Source: Pseudomonas flavescens (GTDB lineage: Bacteria; Pseudomonadota; Gammaproteobacteria; Pseudomonadales; Pseudomonadaceae). From it: a stretch of 64,000 nucleotides of DNA. The position numbers were made by a program, and so were the translations under genes. The DNA is taken from NCBI RefSeq assembly GCF_013408425.1, contig NZ_JACBYV010000001.1:3224001-3288000 (forward strand), written 5' to 3'. Numbering within the stretch: the stretch's first letter is position 1; every line of letters starts with the position of its first letter. This document shows positions 15,258 through 23,531 of the stretch, in pieces. The notes under the pieces were generated by a model. That model searched no databases. It worked only from the letters and a program-made list of their open reading frames with translations, and had not been told where the DNA came from.

Positions 15258-16097
15258 GTGGAAACCAGCGTCTTTCTCATGGTCATCGCTTCGGCGGCTC
15301 TGCATGCAGGCTGGAACGCGCTGCTGAAAATAGGTCTGGATCGTTTTCTCACCGCTTCGCTGATCCAGATCGGCGCCGGGACCGTCGCGCTGCTGGCCCT
15401 GCCGTTCGTACCGATGCCGAATGCCGCGGCCTGGCCATGGATCGTGCTCTCGGCAATCCTGCACATCGGCTACAACGTCTTTCTCAGCCGCGCCTACCGA
15501 TATGGCGACCTGGGCCAGGTCTATCCGATTTCCCGGGGCAGCTCTCCATTGCTGGTGGCAGGCCTCTCGGTACTGCTGCTGGGTGAAGTCCTGCCTGCCG
15601 GGCAACTGCTCGGCCTGGCGGTGCTGGTCGCCGGCATCTGGCTGATGGCGGTCCGGGGTGGCAGCGGCAAAGCCAACGGCGGCCTGCTGTTCAGCGCGCT
15701 GATGACCGCCCTGTTCATCGCTGGCTACACCCTGTCCGACGCCAGCGGTGCCCGCGCCAATGGCGACCCGCTGTCCTATTCGCTGTGGCTGTTCGCCGTG
15801 AACGGCCTGGTGATGGCGCTGATCATTCTCGGCCAACGCGGCCCTCGCATCGTTGCCGAACTGGGCCCGCACTGGAAGGCCGGACTGCTCGGCGGGGCCA
15901 TGTCGATGTTCGCCTACAGTATCGTCATCTGGGCGATGACCCAGGCCCCGGTGGCGCTGATATCGGCCCTGCGCGAGACCAGCGTGGTGTTTGCCCTGCT
16001 CATCGGCAGCCTGTGGCTGAAGGAGAGCCTGCCGCCGATTCGCCTGCTGGCCTGCCTGATCATCCTCGCCGGCGTGGCGACCATGAAGCTCGCCTGA
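15258..16097 (+). CDS. EamA (DMT superfamily) transporter
   Basis: A 279-residue drug/metabolite transporter superfamily protein with about ten helices in two EamA halves: the first ends near 'LGLAVLVAGIWLMAVRGG', the second near 'LLACLIILAGVATMKLA'. 'QVYPISRGSSPLLVAGLSVLLLGE' (near residue 90) is typical of DMT permeases. The substrate is unknown. I prefer the GTG at 15258 (GGAG 5 nt upstream); the ATG at 15222 would add 12 polar residues. It lies 69 bp after argO on the same strand, so read-through is possible. Confidence 0.8.
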   Translation: METSVFLMVIASAALHAGWNALLKIGLDRFLTASLIQIGAGTVALLALPFVPMPNAAAWPWIVLSAILHIGYNVFLSRAYRYGDLGQVYPISRGSSPLLVAGLSVLLLGEVLPAGQLLGLAVLVAGIWLMAVRGGSGKANGGLLFSALMTALFIAGYTLSDASGARANGDPLSYSLWLFAVNGLVMALIILGQRGPRIVAELGPHWKAGLLGGAMSMFAYSIVIWAMTQAPVALISALRETSVVFALLIGSLWLKESLPPIRLLACLIILAGVATMKLA

Positions 16098-16298
16098 GTC
16101 GCTGCGAAGCAGGATCGGCGCGATTGCCGACGAAGGCTCTAGCACCGCTTTCCCGCACAGTTGCTGCGTGGTTATGCGGTAGCCCCGGTGCTATGATCCC
16201 TGCCCTGCGTCGCAAAGGGTATAAATCCGCCGACGCATGTTTGGCCGCCCGTGATCGGCCTTGCGCTCATCGCAACTGACCTGATTAGGAGAATAACC

Positions 16299-16880
16299 AT
16301 GGCTTTCGAATTGCCGCCGCTGCCTTATGCACATGATGCTCTGCAGCCGCACATCTCCAAGGAAACTCTGGAGTATCACCACGACAAGCACCACAACACC
16401 TATGTCGTGAACCTGAACAACCTCGTGCCCGGTACCGAGTTCGAAGGCAAGAGCCTGGAAGAAATCGTCAAGACTTCCTCCGGCGGCATCTTCAACAACG
16501 CGGCCCAGGTATGGAACCACACCTTCTACTGGAACTGCCTGAGCCCCAACGGCGGCGGTCAACCGACTGGTGAGCTGGCCGCGGCCATCGAAAAATCCTT
16601 CGGTTCCTTCGAGAAATTCAAGGAAGAGTTCAGCAAGGTCACCATCGGCACCTTCGGTGCTGGCTGGGGCTGGCTGGTGAAGAAGGCTGACGGTTCCCTG
16701 GCACTGGCCAGCACCATCGGCGCCGGTTGCCCGCTGACCGCAGGCGATACTCCGCTGCTGACCTGCGATGTGTGGGAACACGCTTATTACATCGACTACC
16801 GCAACGTCCGTCCGAAGTATGTCGAGGCGTTCTGGAACCTGGTCAACTGGGACTTCGTGGCGAAGAACTTCGCCGCCTGA
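16299..16880 (+). CDS. sodB: Iron superoxide dismutase SodB
   Basis: The 193-residue cytoplasmic enzyme dismutates superoxide to oxygen and hydrogen peroxide. Metal ligands are His27 ('LEYHHDKHH'), His74 ('WNHTFYWN'), Asp157 and His161 ('[13 protein letters not shown]'). Gln70 ('NAAQVWNH') supplies the active-site glutamine in the position typical of Fe- rather than Mn-enzymes. The length equals P. aeruginosa SodB. The start has TAGGAG 8 nt upstream. It ends in an intrinsic terminator, so it is monocistronic. It lies just before bifA, as in PAO1 (PA4366-PA4367). Confidence 0.96.
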   Translation: MAFELPPLPYAHDALQPHISKETLEYHHDKHHNTYVVNLNNLVPGTEFEGKSLEEIVKTSSGGIFNNAAQVWNHTFYWNCLSPNGGGQPTGELAAAIEKSFGSFEKFKEEFSKVTIGTFGAGWGWLVKKADGSLALASTIGAGCPLTAGDTPLLTCDVWEHAYYIDYRNVRPKYVEAFWNLVNWDFVAKNFAA

Positions 16881-16927
16881 TCCCTGACGTCACGCTTGCC
16901 TGCAAGCGAACGTGCTGCATGATAGAG

Positions 16928-16962
16928 ATGCCCTCCCGACGCGAGTCAGGGGGGCATTTTTT
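16928..16962 (+). terminator. Intrinsic terminator after sodB
   Basis: The arm ATGCCCTCCC (16928-16937) pairs with GGGGGGCAT (16949-16957), followed by a T-run. It lies 48 nt after the sodB stop. The rest of 16881-17175 is presumably the bifA leader; I see no gene in it. Confidence 0.75.
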
Positions 16963-17175
16963 CGTCTGCAGGGTGCATATTGCGGTGCGCGGCACAGGCG
17001 TCGGGATCGACGGACGGTACTCAAGACTTGAGGGCGGCCTCCGAAACAATGCAGGTGCTGCGGGAAACCGGCACTATTGGATGAACGCCGTGCAGCACTG
17101 GCCTTTGACTGCTACCGCGACTTTGCCAATACTCAACCCCTATCCGGCGCCCGGTATCGCACAAGGAACTGCCAT

Positions 17176-19239
17176 TTGAAGCTGGAACTCAAGCACAGTC
17201 TGTCCGTGAAACTGCTTCGCGTCGTGCTGTTGTCCGCGCTTGCCGTTGGCGTGGTGCTGAGCCTCGGCCAGATCGTGTTCGATATCTACAAGACCCGCCA
17301 TTCGATCACCAGCGATGCCCAGCGCATCCTCGGCATGTTCCGCGACCCCTCGACCCAGGCGGTCTACAGCCTCGACCGCGAGATGGGCATGCAGGTCGTC
17401 GAGGGCCTGTTCCAGCATGAATCGGTGCGCCATGCCTCGATCGGCCACCCGGGCGAGCAAATGCTGGCGGAAAGAAGCCGGCCCCTGGCCGAGCCGTCCG
17501 TGCGCTGGCTGACCGACCCGATTCTCGGTGAGGAGCAGGATTTCACCATCCGCCTGGTGGGCCGCGAACCCTACAACGAATACTACGGCGATCTGAACAT
17601 CACCCTCGACACCGCCCTGTACGGTGAGAGCTTCATCACCAACTCGGTGATCATCTTCATTTCCGGGGTACTGCGTGCACTGGCCATGGGCCTGGTGCTG
17701 TACCTCGTCTACTACTGGCTGCTGACCAAGCCGCTGGCCAAGATCATCGAACACCTGAGCAGCATCAACCCGGATCGCCCCAGCGAGAACAAGCTGCCCA
17801 TGCTCGCCGGCAACGAGAAGAACGAGCTCGGTTTGTGGATCAACACCGCCAACCAGTTGCTCGCCTCCATCGAACGCAATACCCACCTGCGCCGCGAAGC
17901 CGAGAACAGCCTGCAGCGCATGTCCCAGTACGACTTCCTGACCGGCCTGCCGAACCGCCAGCAACTGCAGCAGCAGCTCGAGCAGATCCTCGAGGATGCC
18001 GGGCGTCTGCAGCGTCGGGTTGCCGTGCTGTGCGTCGGGCTGGATGACTTCAAGGGCATCAACGAGCAGTTCAGTTACCAGACCGGCGACCAGTTGTTGC
18101 TGGCCCTCTCCGATCGCCTGCGCAGCCACAGCGGACGGCTGGGCGCCCTGGCCCGCCTGGGCGGTGACCAGTTCGCCCTGGTGCAGGCCGATATCGAGCA
18201 GCCCTACGAGGCTGCGGAGCTGGCGCAAAGCGTGCTGGACGACCTGGAGGCGCCGTTCGCCCTCGACGACCACCTGGTGCAGTTGCGCGCGACCATCGGC
18301 ATCACGCTGTTTCCGGAAGACGGCGACAGCCCCGAGAAGCTGCTGCAGAAAGCCGAACAGACCATGACCCTGGCCAAGAGCCGCTCACGCAACCGCTACC
18401 AGTTCTACATCGCCAGCGTCGACAGCGAGATGCGCCGCCGCCGCGAGCTGGAGAAGGATTTGCGCGAGGCTCTCGCGCAGGATCAGCTGCATCTGGTCTA
18501 CCAACCGCAGATCAGCTTCAGCGATCACCGCGTGGTGGGCGTAGAGGCGCTGCTGCGCTGGCAGCATCCGCAACACGGGCTGGTGGCGCCGGACCTGTTC
18601 ATCCCGCTGGCCGAACAGAACGGCAGCATCATCCCGATCGGCGAGTGGGTGCTCGATCAGACCTGCCGTCAGCTTCGCGAGTGGCATGATCAGGGCTACG
18701 GCGACCTGCGCATGGCGGTCAACCTGTCCACCGTGCAGTTGCACCACGCCGAGCTGCCACGGGTGGTCAACAACCTGATGCAGATGTACCGCCTGCCCGC
18801 CCGCAGCCTGGAACTCGAAGTGACCGAAACCGGCCTGATGGAAGACATCAGCACCGCCGCCCAGCACCTGCTCAGCCTGCGTCGCTCCGGAGCGCTGATC
18901 GCCATCGACGACTTCGGCACCGGCTACTCGTCGCTCAGCTACCTGAAGAGCCTGCCGCTGGACAAGATCAAGATCGACAAGAGCTTCGTGCAGGATCTGC
19001 TCGAGGACGAGGACGACGCCACCATCGTTCGCGCCATCATCCAGCTCGGCAAGAGCCTGGGCATGCAGGTCATCGCCGAGGGCGTGGAGACCGCCGAGCA
19101 GGAGGCCTACATCATCGCTCAGGGTTGTCATGAAGGTCAGGGCTACTACTACAGCAGGCCGCTGCCGGCCCGCGAACTGACCCAGTACCTCAAGCAGTCC
19201 AGCCGCGCGCAGCACCGCGTGAATCCGGCAACGCTCTGA
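17176..19239 (+). CDS. bifA: Cyclic-di-GMP phosphodiesterase BifA (degenerate GGDQF + EAL)
   Basis: This inner-membrane phosphodiesterase lowers c-di-GMP, which represses biofilm and promotes swarming. N-terminal helices (about residues 10-32 and 160-182) flank a periplasmic sensor. The GGDEF domain is degenerate, 'GGDQF' (329-333), exactly the BifA variant. The EAL domain is intact: 'VEALLRW' (EAL 457-459), 'MAVNLS', 'LEVTET', 'AIDDFGTGYSS', 'KIDKSF', 'AEGVET' and the final 'GQGYYYSRP'. I choose the TTG at 17176 (AAGGA upstream), which gives 687 residues, the P. aeruginosa BifA length; an ATG at 17077 would add 33 unlikely residues. It follows sodB. Confidence 0.92.
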   Translation: MKLELKHSLSVKLLRVVLLSALAVGVVLSLGQIVFDIYKTRHSITSDAQRILGMFRDPSTQAVYSLDREMGMQVVEGLFQHESVRHASIGHPGEQMLAERSRPLAEPSVRWLTDPILGEEQDFTIRLVGREPYNEYYGDLNITLDTALYGESFITNSVIIFISGVLRALAMGLVLYLVYYWLLTKPLAKIIEHLSSINPDRPSENKLPMLAGNEKNELGLWINTANQLLASIERNTHLRREAENSLQRMSQYDFLTGLPNRQQLQQQLEQILEDAGRLQRRVAVLCVGLDDFKGINEQFSYQTGDQLLLALSDRLRSHSGRLGALARLGGDQFALVQADIEQPYEAAELAQSVLDDLEAPFALDDHLVQLRATIGITLFPEDGDSPEKLLQKAEQTMTLAKSRSRNRYQFYIASVDSEMRRRRELEKDLREALAQDQLHLVYQPQISFSDHRVVGVEALLRWQHPQHGLVAPDLFIPLAEQNGSIIPIGEWVLDQTCRQLREWHDQGYGDLRMAVNLSTVQLHHAELPRVVNNLMQMYRLPARSLELEVTETGLMEDISTAAQHLLSLRRSGALIAIDDFGTGYSSLSYLKSLPLDKIKIDKSFVQDLLEDEDDATIVRAIIQLGKSLGMQVIAEGVETAEQEAYIIAQGCHEGQGYYYSRPLPARELTQYLKQSSRAQHRVNPATL

Positions 19240-19322
19240 GGCACGCGCCGCTCTGAATCGAGCCTGAGCGCGATTATCCGGGCTCGGAACGGGCAGTAGC
19301 ACATCCAGCCTTTGCGTAAAAT

Positions 19323-19341
19323 GCAAATCTTTCGCATTATG
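19323..19341. promoter_or_regulatory. Fur-box-like sequence before the imelysin operon
   Basis: GCAAATCTTTCGCATTATG matches the 19-bp Fur consensus at 11 positions, and AATGC/GCATT forms an inverted repeat across it. It is 58 bp upstream of the first gene. Imelysin-containing operons are often iron-regulated, which fits, but the score is borderline by eye. Confidence 0.4.
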
Positions 19342-19398
19342 TTGCAGCTCGCGTGGACGACCACGCGCGCTCCCCATTAACACGCAAAGGATTTCGTC

Positions 19399-20736
19399 AT
19401 GATTCGTATGCCCCTGGCCTCTGCCAGCCTGCTGACAATCGCCATTGCCCTCGCGGGCTGCGGTGAAGACAAAGCGCCTGCCAATCAAGCCGCCGCCCCG
19501 GCTCCGCAAGCGAGCACCAGCAGTGCACCAGCAGCAGCCGGCGCCTTCGACGAAGCCGCTGCGCAGGCCGTGGTCAAGCACTATGCCGACATCGCGTCGG
19601 CCGTGTTCGACGACGCCGCCAGCACCGCAAAAACGCTGCAGACCGCCATCGACGCCCTGCTCGCCACCCCCAACGAGGAAACCCTCAAGGCTGCACGCGA
19701 AGCCTGGCTGGCCGCACGCGTGCCCTACATGCAGAGCGAAGTGTTCCGCTTCGGCAACACCATCGTTGACGACTGGGAAGGCCAGGTCAACGCATGGCCG
19801 CTGGATGAAGGCCTGATCGACTACGTCGCCGCGGACTACCAGCACGCGCTGGGCAACCCGGGCGCCAGCGCCAACATCATCGCCAACACCGAGATCCAGG
19901 TCGGCGAAGACAAGCTCGACGTCACCGAAATCACCCCGGACCTGCTCGCCAGCCTGAACGAGCTGGGCGGTTCCGAAGCCAATGTCGCCACCGGCTACCA
20001 CGCCATCGAATTCCTGCTCTGGGGCCAGGATCTGAACGGCACCGGCCCAGGCGCAGGCGAGCGCCCGGCTACCGACTACGTGGTCGGTGAAGGCGCCACC
20101 GGCGGCCACAACGAGCGTCGTCGTGCGTACCTGAAGGCCGCCACCGAACTGCTGGTCGCCGACCTCGACGAAATGGCTGGCCAGTGGAAAGCCGGCGTTG
20201 CCGACAACTACCGCGCCACCCTGGAAAGCGAATCGGCCGAGAACGGTCTGCGCAAGATCCTCTTCGGCATGGGCAGCCTGTCCCTCGGTGAGCTGGCCGG
20301 CGAACGCATGAAGGTCGCGCTGGAAGCCAACTCCACCGAAGACGAGCACGACTGCTTCAGCGACAACACGCACAACTCGCACTTCTACAACGGCAAGGGC
20401 ATTCGCAACGTCTACCTGGGCGAGTACAAGAAGGTCGACGGCACCAGCCTGACTGGCCCGAGCCTGTCGTCGCTGGTCGCCAAGGCGGACGCCGCCGCCG
20501 ACACCACCCTGAAGGCCGACCTGGAAGCCACCGAAGCCAAGCTGCAGGCCCTGGTCGACAGTGCCAACAAGGGTCAGCACTTCGACCAGTTGATCGCTGC
20601 CGACAACGCCGAAGGTCAGCAACTGGTGCGCGACGCCATTGCCGCCCTGGTCAAGCAGACCGGTGCCATCGAGCAGGCGGCTGGCAAACTGGGCATCAGC
20701 GATCTGAACCCGGATACCGCCGACCACGAGTTCTGA
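19399..20736 (+). CDS. icmP: Imelysin-family lipoprotein (M75, IcmP-like)
   Basis: The 445-residue protein has a lipoprotein signal ('IAIALAGCGED', Cys near 21), a low-complexity Ala/Pro/Gln linker and an imelysin domain with the GxHxxE motif 'GYHAIE' (His201, Glu204). P. aeruginosa PA4370 (IcmP) was named an insulin-cleaving outer-membrane metalloproteinase; the wider family is now thought to act in iron uptake, so the peptidase label is uncertain. It starts a run with a di-heme protein, a second imelysin-like protein and a DUF1513 protein, although 300 bp with a terminator follow it. A Fur-like site lies upstream. Confidence 0.88.
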   Translation: MIRMPLASASLLTIAIALAGCGEDKAPANQAAAPAPQASTSSAPAAAGAFDEAAAQAVVKHYADIASAVFDDAASTAKTLQTAIDALLATPNEETLKAAREAWLAARVPYMQSEVFRFGNTIVDDWEGQVNAWPLDEGLIDYVAADYQHALGNPGASANIIANTEIQVGEDKLDVTEITPDLLASLNELGGSEANVATGYHAIEFLLWGQDLNGTGPGAGERPATDYVVGEGATGGHNERRRAYLKAATELLVADLDEMAGQWKAGVADNYRATLESESAENGLRKILFGMGSLSLGELAGERMKVALEANSTEDEHDCFSDNTHNSHFYNGKGIRNVYLGEYKKVDGTSLTGPSLSSLVAKADAAADTTLKADLEATEAKLQALVDSANKGQHFDQLIAADNAEGQQLVRDAIAALVKQTGAIEQAAGKLGISDLNPDTADHEF

Positions 20737-20759
20737 TTCCAGAACCTCAGGCGTAGACC

Positions 20760-20793
20760 AGGCCGATGCGACTCACCTCGCATCGGCCTTTTT
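20760..20793 (+). terminator. Intrinsic terminator after the first imelysin gene
   Basis: Perfect 11-nt arms (20760-20770 and 20779-20789) with an 8-nt loop, followed by TTTTC. It probably attenuates expression between the first imelysin gene and the three genes downstream. Confidence 0.85.
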
Positions 20794-20820
20794 CGTTTCT
20801 GCGCCGGATACCATCAAGAT

Positions 20821-20955
20821 AGGGGCACCTCTAAAAACGTTGGCGAGGAGGTCCGTGCAAGGCAAGAACAGGCGAAAGAGCGGAATTTACGAGGGTAAAT
20901 GCATTTTCAGCCGGTTTTTAACGCAGCGATGACAACGCAGGTAGTTTTGAGCGCT
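20821..20955. repeat. Intergenic repeat element, compact family member
   Basis: This fills the gap between the terminator and the lipoprotein gene at 21037. It begins GGGGCACCTCTAAAAAC, contains a TTTAC-GAGG-GTAAA hairpin near 20892, and continues AGCC-GGTTTTTAACGC. The same order of blocks appears in 11222-11438. The 300-bp stretch 20737-21036 holds only the terminator, this element and about 80 bp of AT-rich leader. Confidence 0.5.
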
Positions 20956-21036
20956 GCACATGCAAATCCATCTTATTTAAAGCTGCATAGGCTGCTAAGA
21001 TTCCCGCCCTTGATTTTCCTGTCACGGACTCTGTCG

Positions 21037-22455
21037 ATGCCTGCGCCATCCGGTCGTTTGCTGCCATTGTTGGGCCTGGCCCTCAGCCTGGCGGCGTGTG
21101 ACCAGTCCCCGCGCTTCACCGAAGCAGAGCCTGGCGAAGCGCTTTCCGGCGGCACGGCCACGGTATCGCGCAGCGACCACAACGCGTTCTCCCTGCCCTC
21201 CGCCAACCTCAAGGCCGAACGTCGTCTGGATTTCAGCGTGGGCAACAGTTTCTTCCGCAACCCCTGGGTGATCGCGCCGTCCACCACCACCGCCCGGGAC
21301 GGTCTCGGCCCACTGTTCAACACCAATGCGTGCCAGAACTGCCACATCCGCGATGGCCGTGGTCACCCTCCCGAGCCCGGCAGCGTCAACGCCGTATCGA
21401 TGCTGGTGCGCCTGTCGATTCCTGCCGACAGCGCGGACGAGTGGATCATCGAGCGCCAGGGGGTGCTGCCGGAACCGAAGTACGGCGCGCAGTTGCAGGA
21501 CATGGCCAATCCCGGCGTAGCGCCCGAAGGCAAGGTGCGCGTCGAGTACAGCACCCACAGCGTGCAGTTCGACGACGGCTACAGCATCGAGCTGCGCAAG
21601 CCGCAGCTGAACATCAGCCAGCTCGGCTACGGGCCGATGCATCCGGACACGCAGTTTTCGGCCCGGGTCGCCCCACCGATGATCGGCCTCGGCCTGCTCG
21701 AGGCGATTGCACAGGAGGCCATCCTGGCCAACGCCGACCCCGAGGATCGCGATGGTGACGGCATCGCCGGGCAGCCCAACTGGGTGTGGGACGATGTGCA
21801 AAAGAAAACCGTGCTCGGCCGTTTCGGCTGGAAGGCCGGGCAGCCGAGCCTGAATCAGCAGAACGCCCACGCCTTCGCCCACGACATGGGCCTGACCAGC
21901 AACGTCGTGCCGCACGACCAGTGCACCGATGCGCAAGCCGCCTGCCGCGAGGCGGCCCACGGTGGCGAACCGGAGGTCAGCGACAACATCATGAAGATGG
22001 TGCTGTTCTACACCCGCAACCTCGCCGTGCCAGCTCGTCGCAAGTCCGAAGACGCCCAGGTGCTGGCAGGCAAGACCCTGTTCCATCGCGCTGGCTGCCA
22101 GAGCTGCCACACGCCAAGCTTCGTGACTGCCGCCGATGCGGCCGAGCTGGAGCTGGCCAACCAGACCATTCGCCCCTACACCGACCTGCTGCTCCACGAC
22201 ATGGGCGAGGGCCTTGCCGATGGTCGCAGCGAATTCCGCGCCAGCGGTCGGCAATGGCGCACCGCGCCGTTGTGGGGCATCGGCCTGACCGAGACGATCA
22301 GCGGCCACACCCAGTTCCTGCACGACGGTCGCGCTCGCAACCTGCTCGAAGCGATTGCCTGGCACGGTGGCGAAGCCGAAGCCGCCAAACGCCAGGTGCT
22401 GACATTTTCCAGCGAGGAGCGCGCCGCGCTTCTGGCCTTTCTGAACTCACTGTAA
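21037..22455 (+). CDS. Di-heme cytochrome c lipoprotein (DUF1111 / thiol oxidoreductase family)
   Basis: The 472-residue protein has a lipobox ending at Cys21 ('LALSLAACDQ') and two haem c motifs: 'CQNCH' (from Cys99) and 'CQSCH' (from Cys354). This is the layout of the DUF1111 family, related to di-haem peroxidases. It should sit in the periplasm anchored to a membrane and pass electrons; its true substrate is not known. The ATG at 21037 is chosen because it gives a clean lipoprotein signal; the frame is open 46 codons further through the repeat element. The second imelysin gene starts 11 bp after its stop, so the two are co-transcribed. Confidence 0.87.
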   Translation: MPAPSGRLLPLLGLALSLAACDQSPRFTEAEPGEALSGGTATVSRSDHNAFSLPSANLKAERRLDFSVGNSFFRNPWVIAPSTTTARDGLGPLFNTNACQNCHIRDGRGHPPEPGSVNAVSMLVRLSIPADSADEWIIERQGVLPEPKYGAQLQDMANPGVAPEGKVRVEYSTHSVQFDDGYSIELRKPQLNISQLGYGPMHPDTQFSARVAPPMIGLGLLEAIAQEAILANADPEDRDGDGIAGQPNWVWDDVQKKTVLGRFGWKAGQPSLNQQNAHAFAHDMGLTSNVVPHDQCTDAQAACREAAHGGEPEVSDNIMKMVLFYTRNLAVPARRKSEDAQVLAGKTLFHRAGCQSCHTPSFVTAADAAELELANQTIRPYTDLLLHDMGEGLADGRSEFRASGRQWRTAPLWGIGLTETISGHTQFLHDGRARNLLEAIAWHGGEAEAAKRQVLTFSSEERAALLAFLNSL

Positions 22456-22466
22456 AGGAGCCGCGC

Positions 22467-23528
22467 ATGATCCGTTCTCCGCTGACCATCGCCCTGCTGG
22501 GCGTGACTCTGGCCGCCTGTTCACCTGCCGATCCGCAGGCCACGGTCAGTGCCGCGCTGGCCGAAGGCGTACTGCTGCCCGCGCACATCACGTGGAAGGA
22601 AGCCGATAGCAGCCTGGCCAGCAGCGCCAGGTCGTTCTGCGCAGGCAATGAAGATCTGCCTGCCGCTCGCCAGGCGTTCCTTACCGCGCAGAGTGCCTGG
22701 GCCAGCCTGCAGCCGCTGGCCGTAGGGCCGCTTGCCGAAGGCAATCGCGCCTGGCAGGTGCAGTTCTGGCCGGACAAGAAGAACCTGGTGGCCCGCCAGG
22801 TTCAGGCGCTGGTCAACGGCAAGCCGCAGTTGAACGCCGCCGACCTGGAGAAAGCCAGCGTCGTCGTCCAGGGGCTTACCGCCTACGAGTACCTGATCTT
22901 CGATGCGGAGATCGATCTGCAGAATGCCGAACAGAAGGCGCGCTACTGCCCGCTGCTGGTGGCCATCGGCGAGCATCAGCAGGCCCTGGCGGACACCGTG
23001 CTGACGCAGTGGCAGGACCAGGCCGGTGCACTCAGCCAGTACAAGACCTTTCCCAACGAGCGCTATGCCGAAGCCGGTGAGGCCATCTCCGATCTGCTGC
23101 GCACCCAGGTCAGCGCCATCGATGGCCTGAAGAAGAAACTCGGCGCGCCGCTGGGCCGCCAGAGCAAGGGCGTACCGCAGCCCTACCAGGCGGAAGCCTG
23201 GCGCAGTCAGGCCAGCCTGGCCAACCTCGGCGCTGCCCTGAGCGGTGCCGAGCAACTCTGGCGCGGCGCCAAGGACGACGGTATCCAGGCCCTGCTGGGC
23301 AGCGATCAGGATGCGCTCAAGCAGCGTATCGATGCCGCCTACGCCGATACCCGGCAGCAGCTCGCCGGCCTGCAACGCCCACTGGGTGAACTGCTGGCTG
23401 ACGAGGCCGGACGGCAGAGCCTCAATGCCTTCTACGACAGCCTCAATGTGCTGCACCGCTTGCACGAAGGCGAGCTGGCACGGGCGCTGGGCATCCAACT
23501 GGGCTTCAATGCCCACGACGGAGACTGA
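22467..23528 (+). CDS. Second imelysin-like lipoprotein, lacking the motif histidine
   Basis: A 353-residue lipoprotein (lipobox 'GVTLAAC', Cys18) with an imelysin-like fold suggested by length, helices and the segment 'VVQGLTAYEYLIFD'. This aligns with 'GYHAIEFLLWG' of the gene at 19399, so the GxHxxE motif reads GLTAYE: Thr138 replaces His while Glu141 remains. The paralogue therefore probably cannot bind metal in the same way. AAAGGAG precedes the ATG, 11 bp after the di-haem gene. Probable role: partner of the other periplasmic proteins in this operon, perhaps in iron handling (inference). Confidence 0.85.
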   Translation: MIRSPLTIALLGVTLAACSPADPQATVSAALAEGVLLPAHITWKEADSSLASSARSFCAGNEDLPAARQAFLTAQSAWASLQPLAVGPLAEGNRAWQVQFWPDKKNLVARQVQALVNGKPQLNAADLEKASVVVQGLTAYEYLIFDAEIDLQNAEQKARYCPLLVAIGEHQQALADTVLTQWQDQAGALSQYKTFPNERYAEAGEAISDLLRTQVSAIDGLKKKLGAPLGRQSKGVPQPYQAEAWRSQASLANLGAALSGAEQLWRGAKDDGIQALLGSDQDALKQRIDAAYADTRQQLAGLQRPLGELLADEAGRQSLNAFYDSLNVLHRLHEGELARALGIQLGFNAHDGD

Positions 23529-23531
23529 CTC

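Noticed and set aside
14517..16145. A 542-residue minus-strand frame opposite argO and the EamA gene
   Set aside because: Gln/His/Arg-rich shadow of hydrophobic membrane-protein codons; no motif; the plus-strand genes are clear.
18385..20727. A 780-residue minus-strand open frame opposite bifA and the imelysin gene
   Set aside because: It is antisense to two well-supported genes, has low-complexity Val/Gly/Ala/Asp/Gln composition typical of GC-rich shadow frames, and has no domain or ribosome site.
19399..20736. Confident naming as an insulin-cleaving protease
   Set aside because: The IcmP name is historical; the imelysin fold and GxHxxE motif do not prove peptidase activity, so only family membership is claimed.
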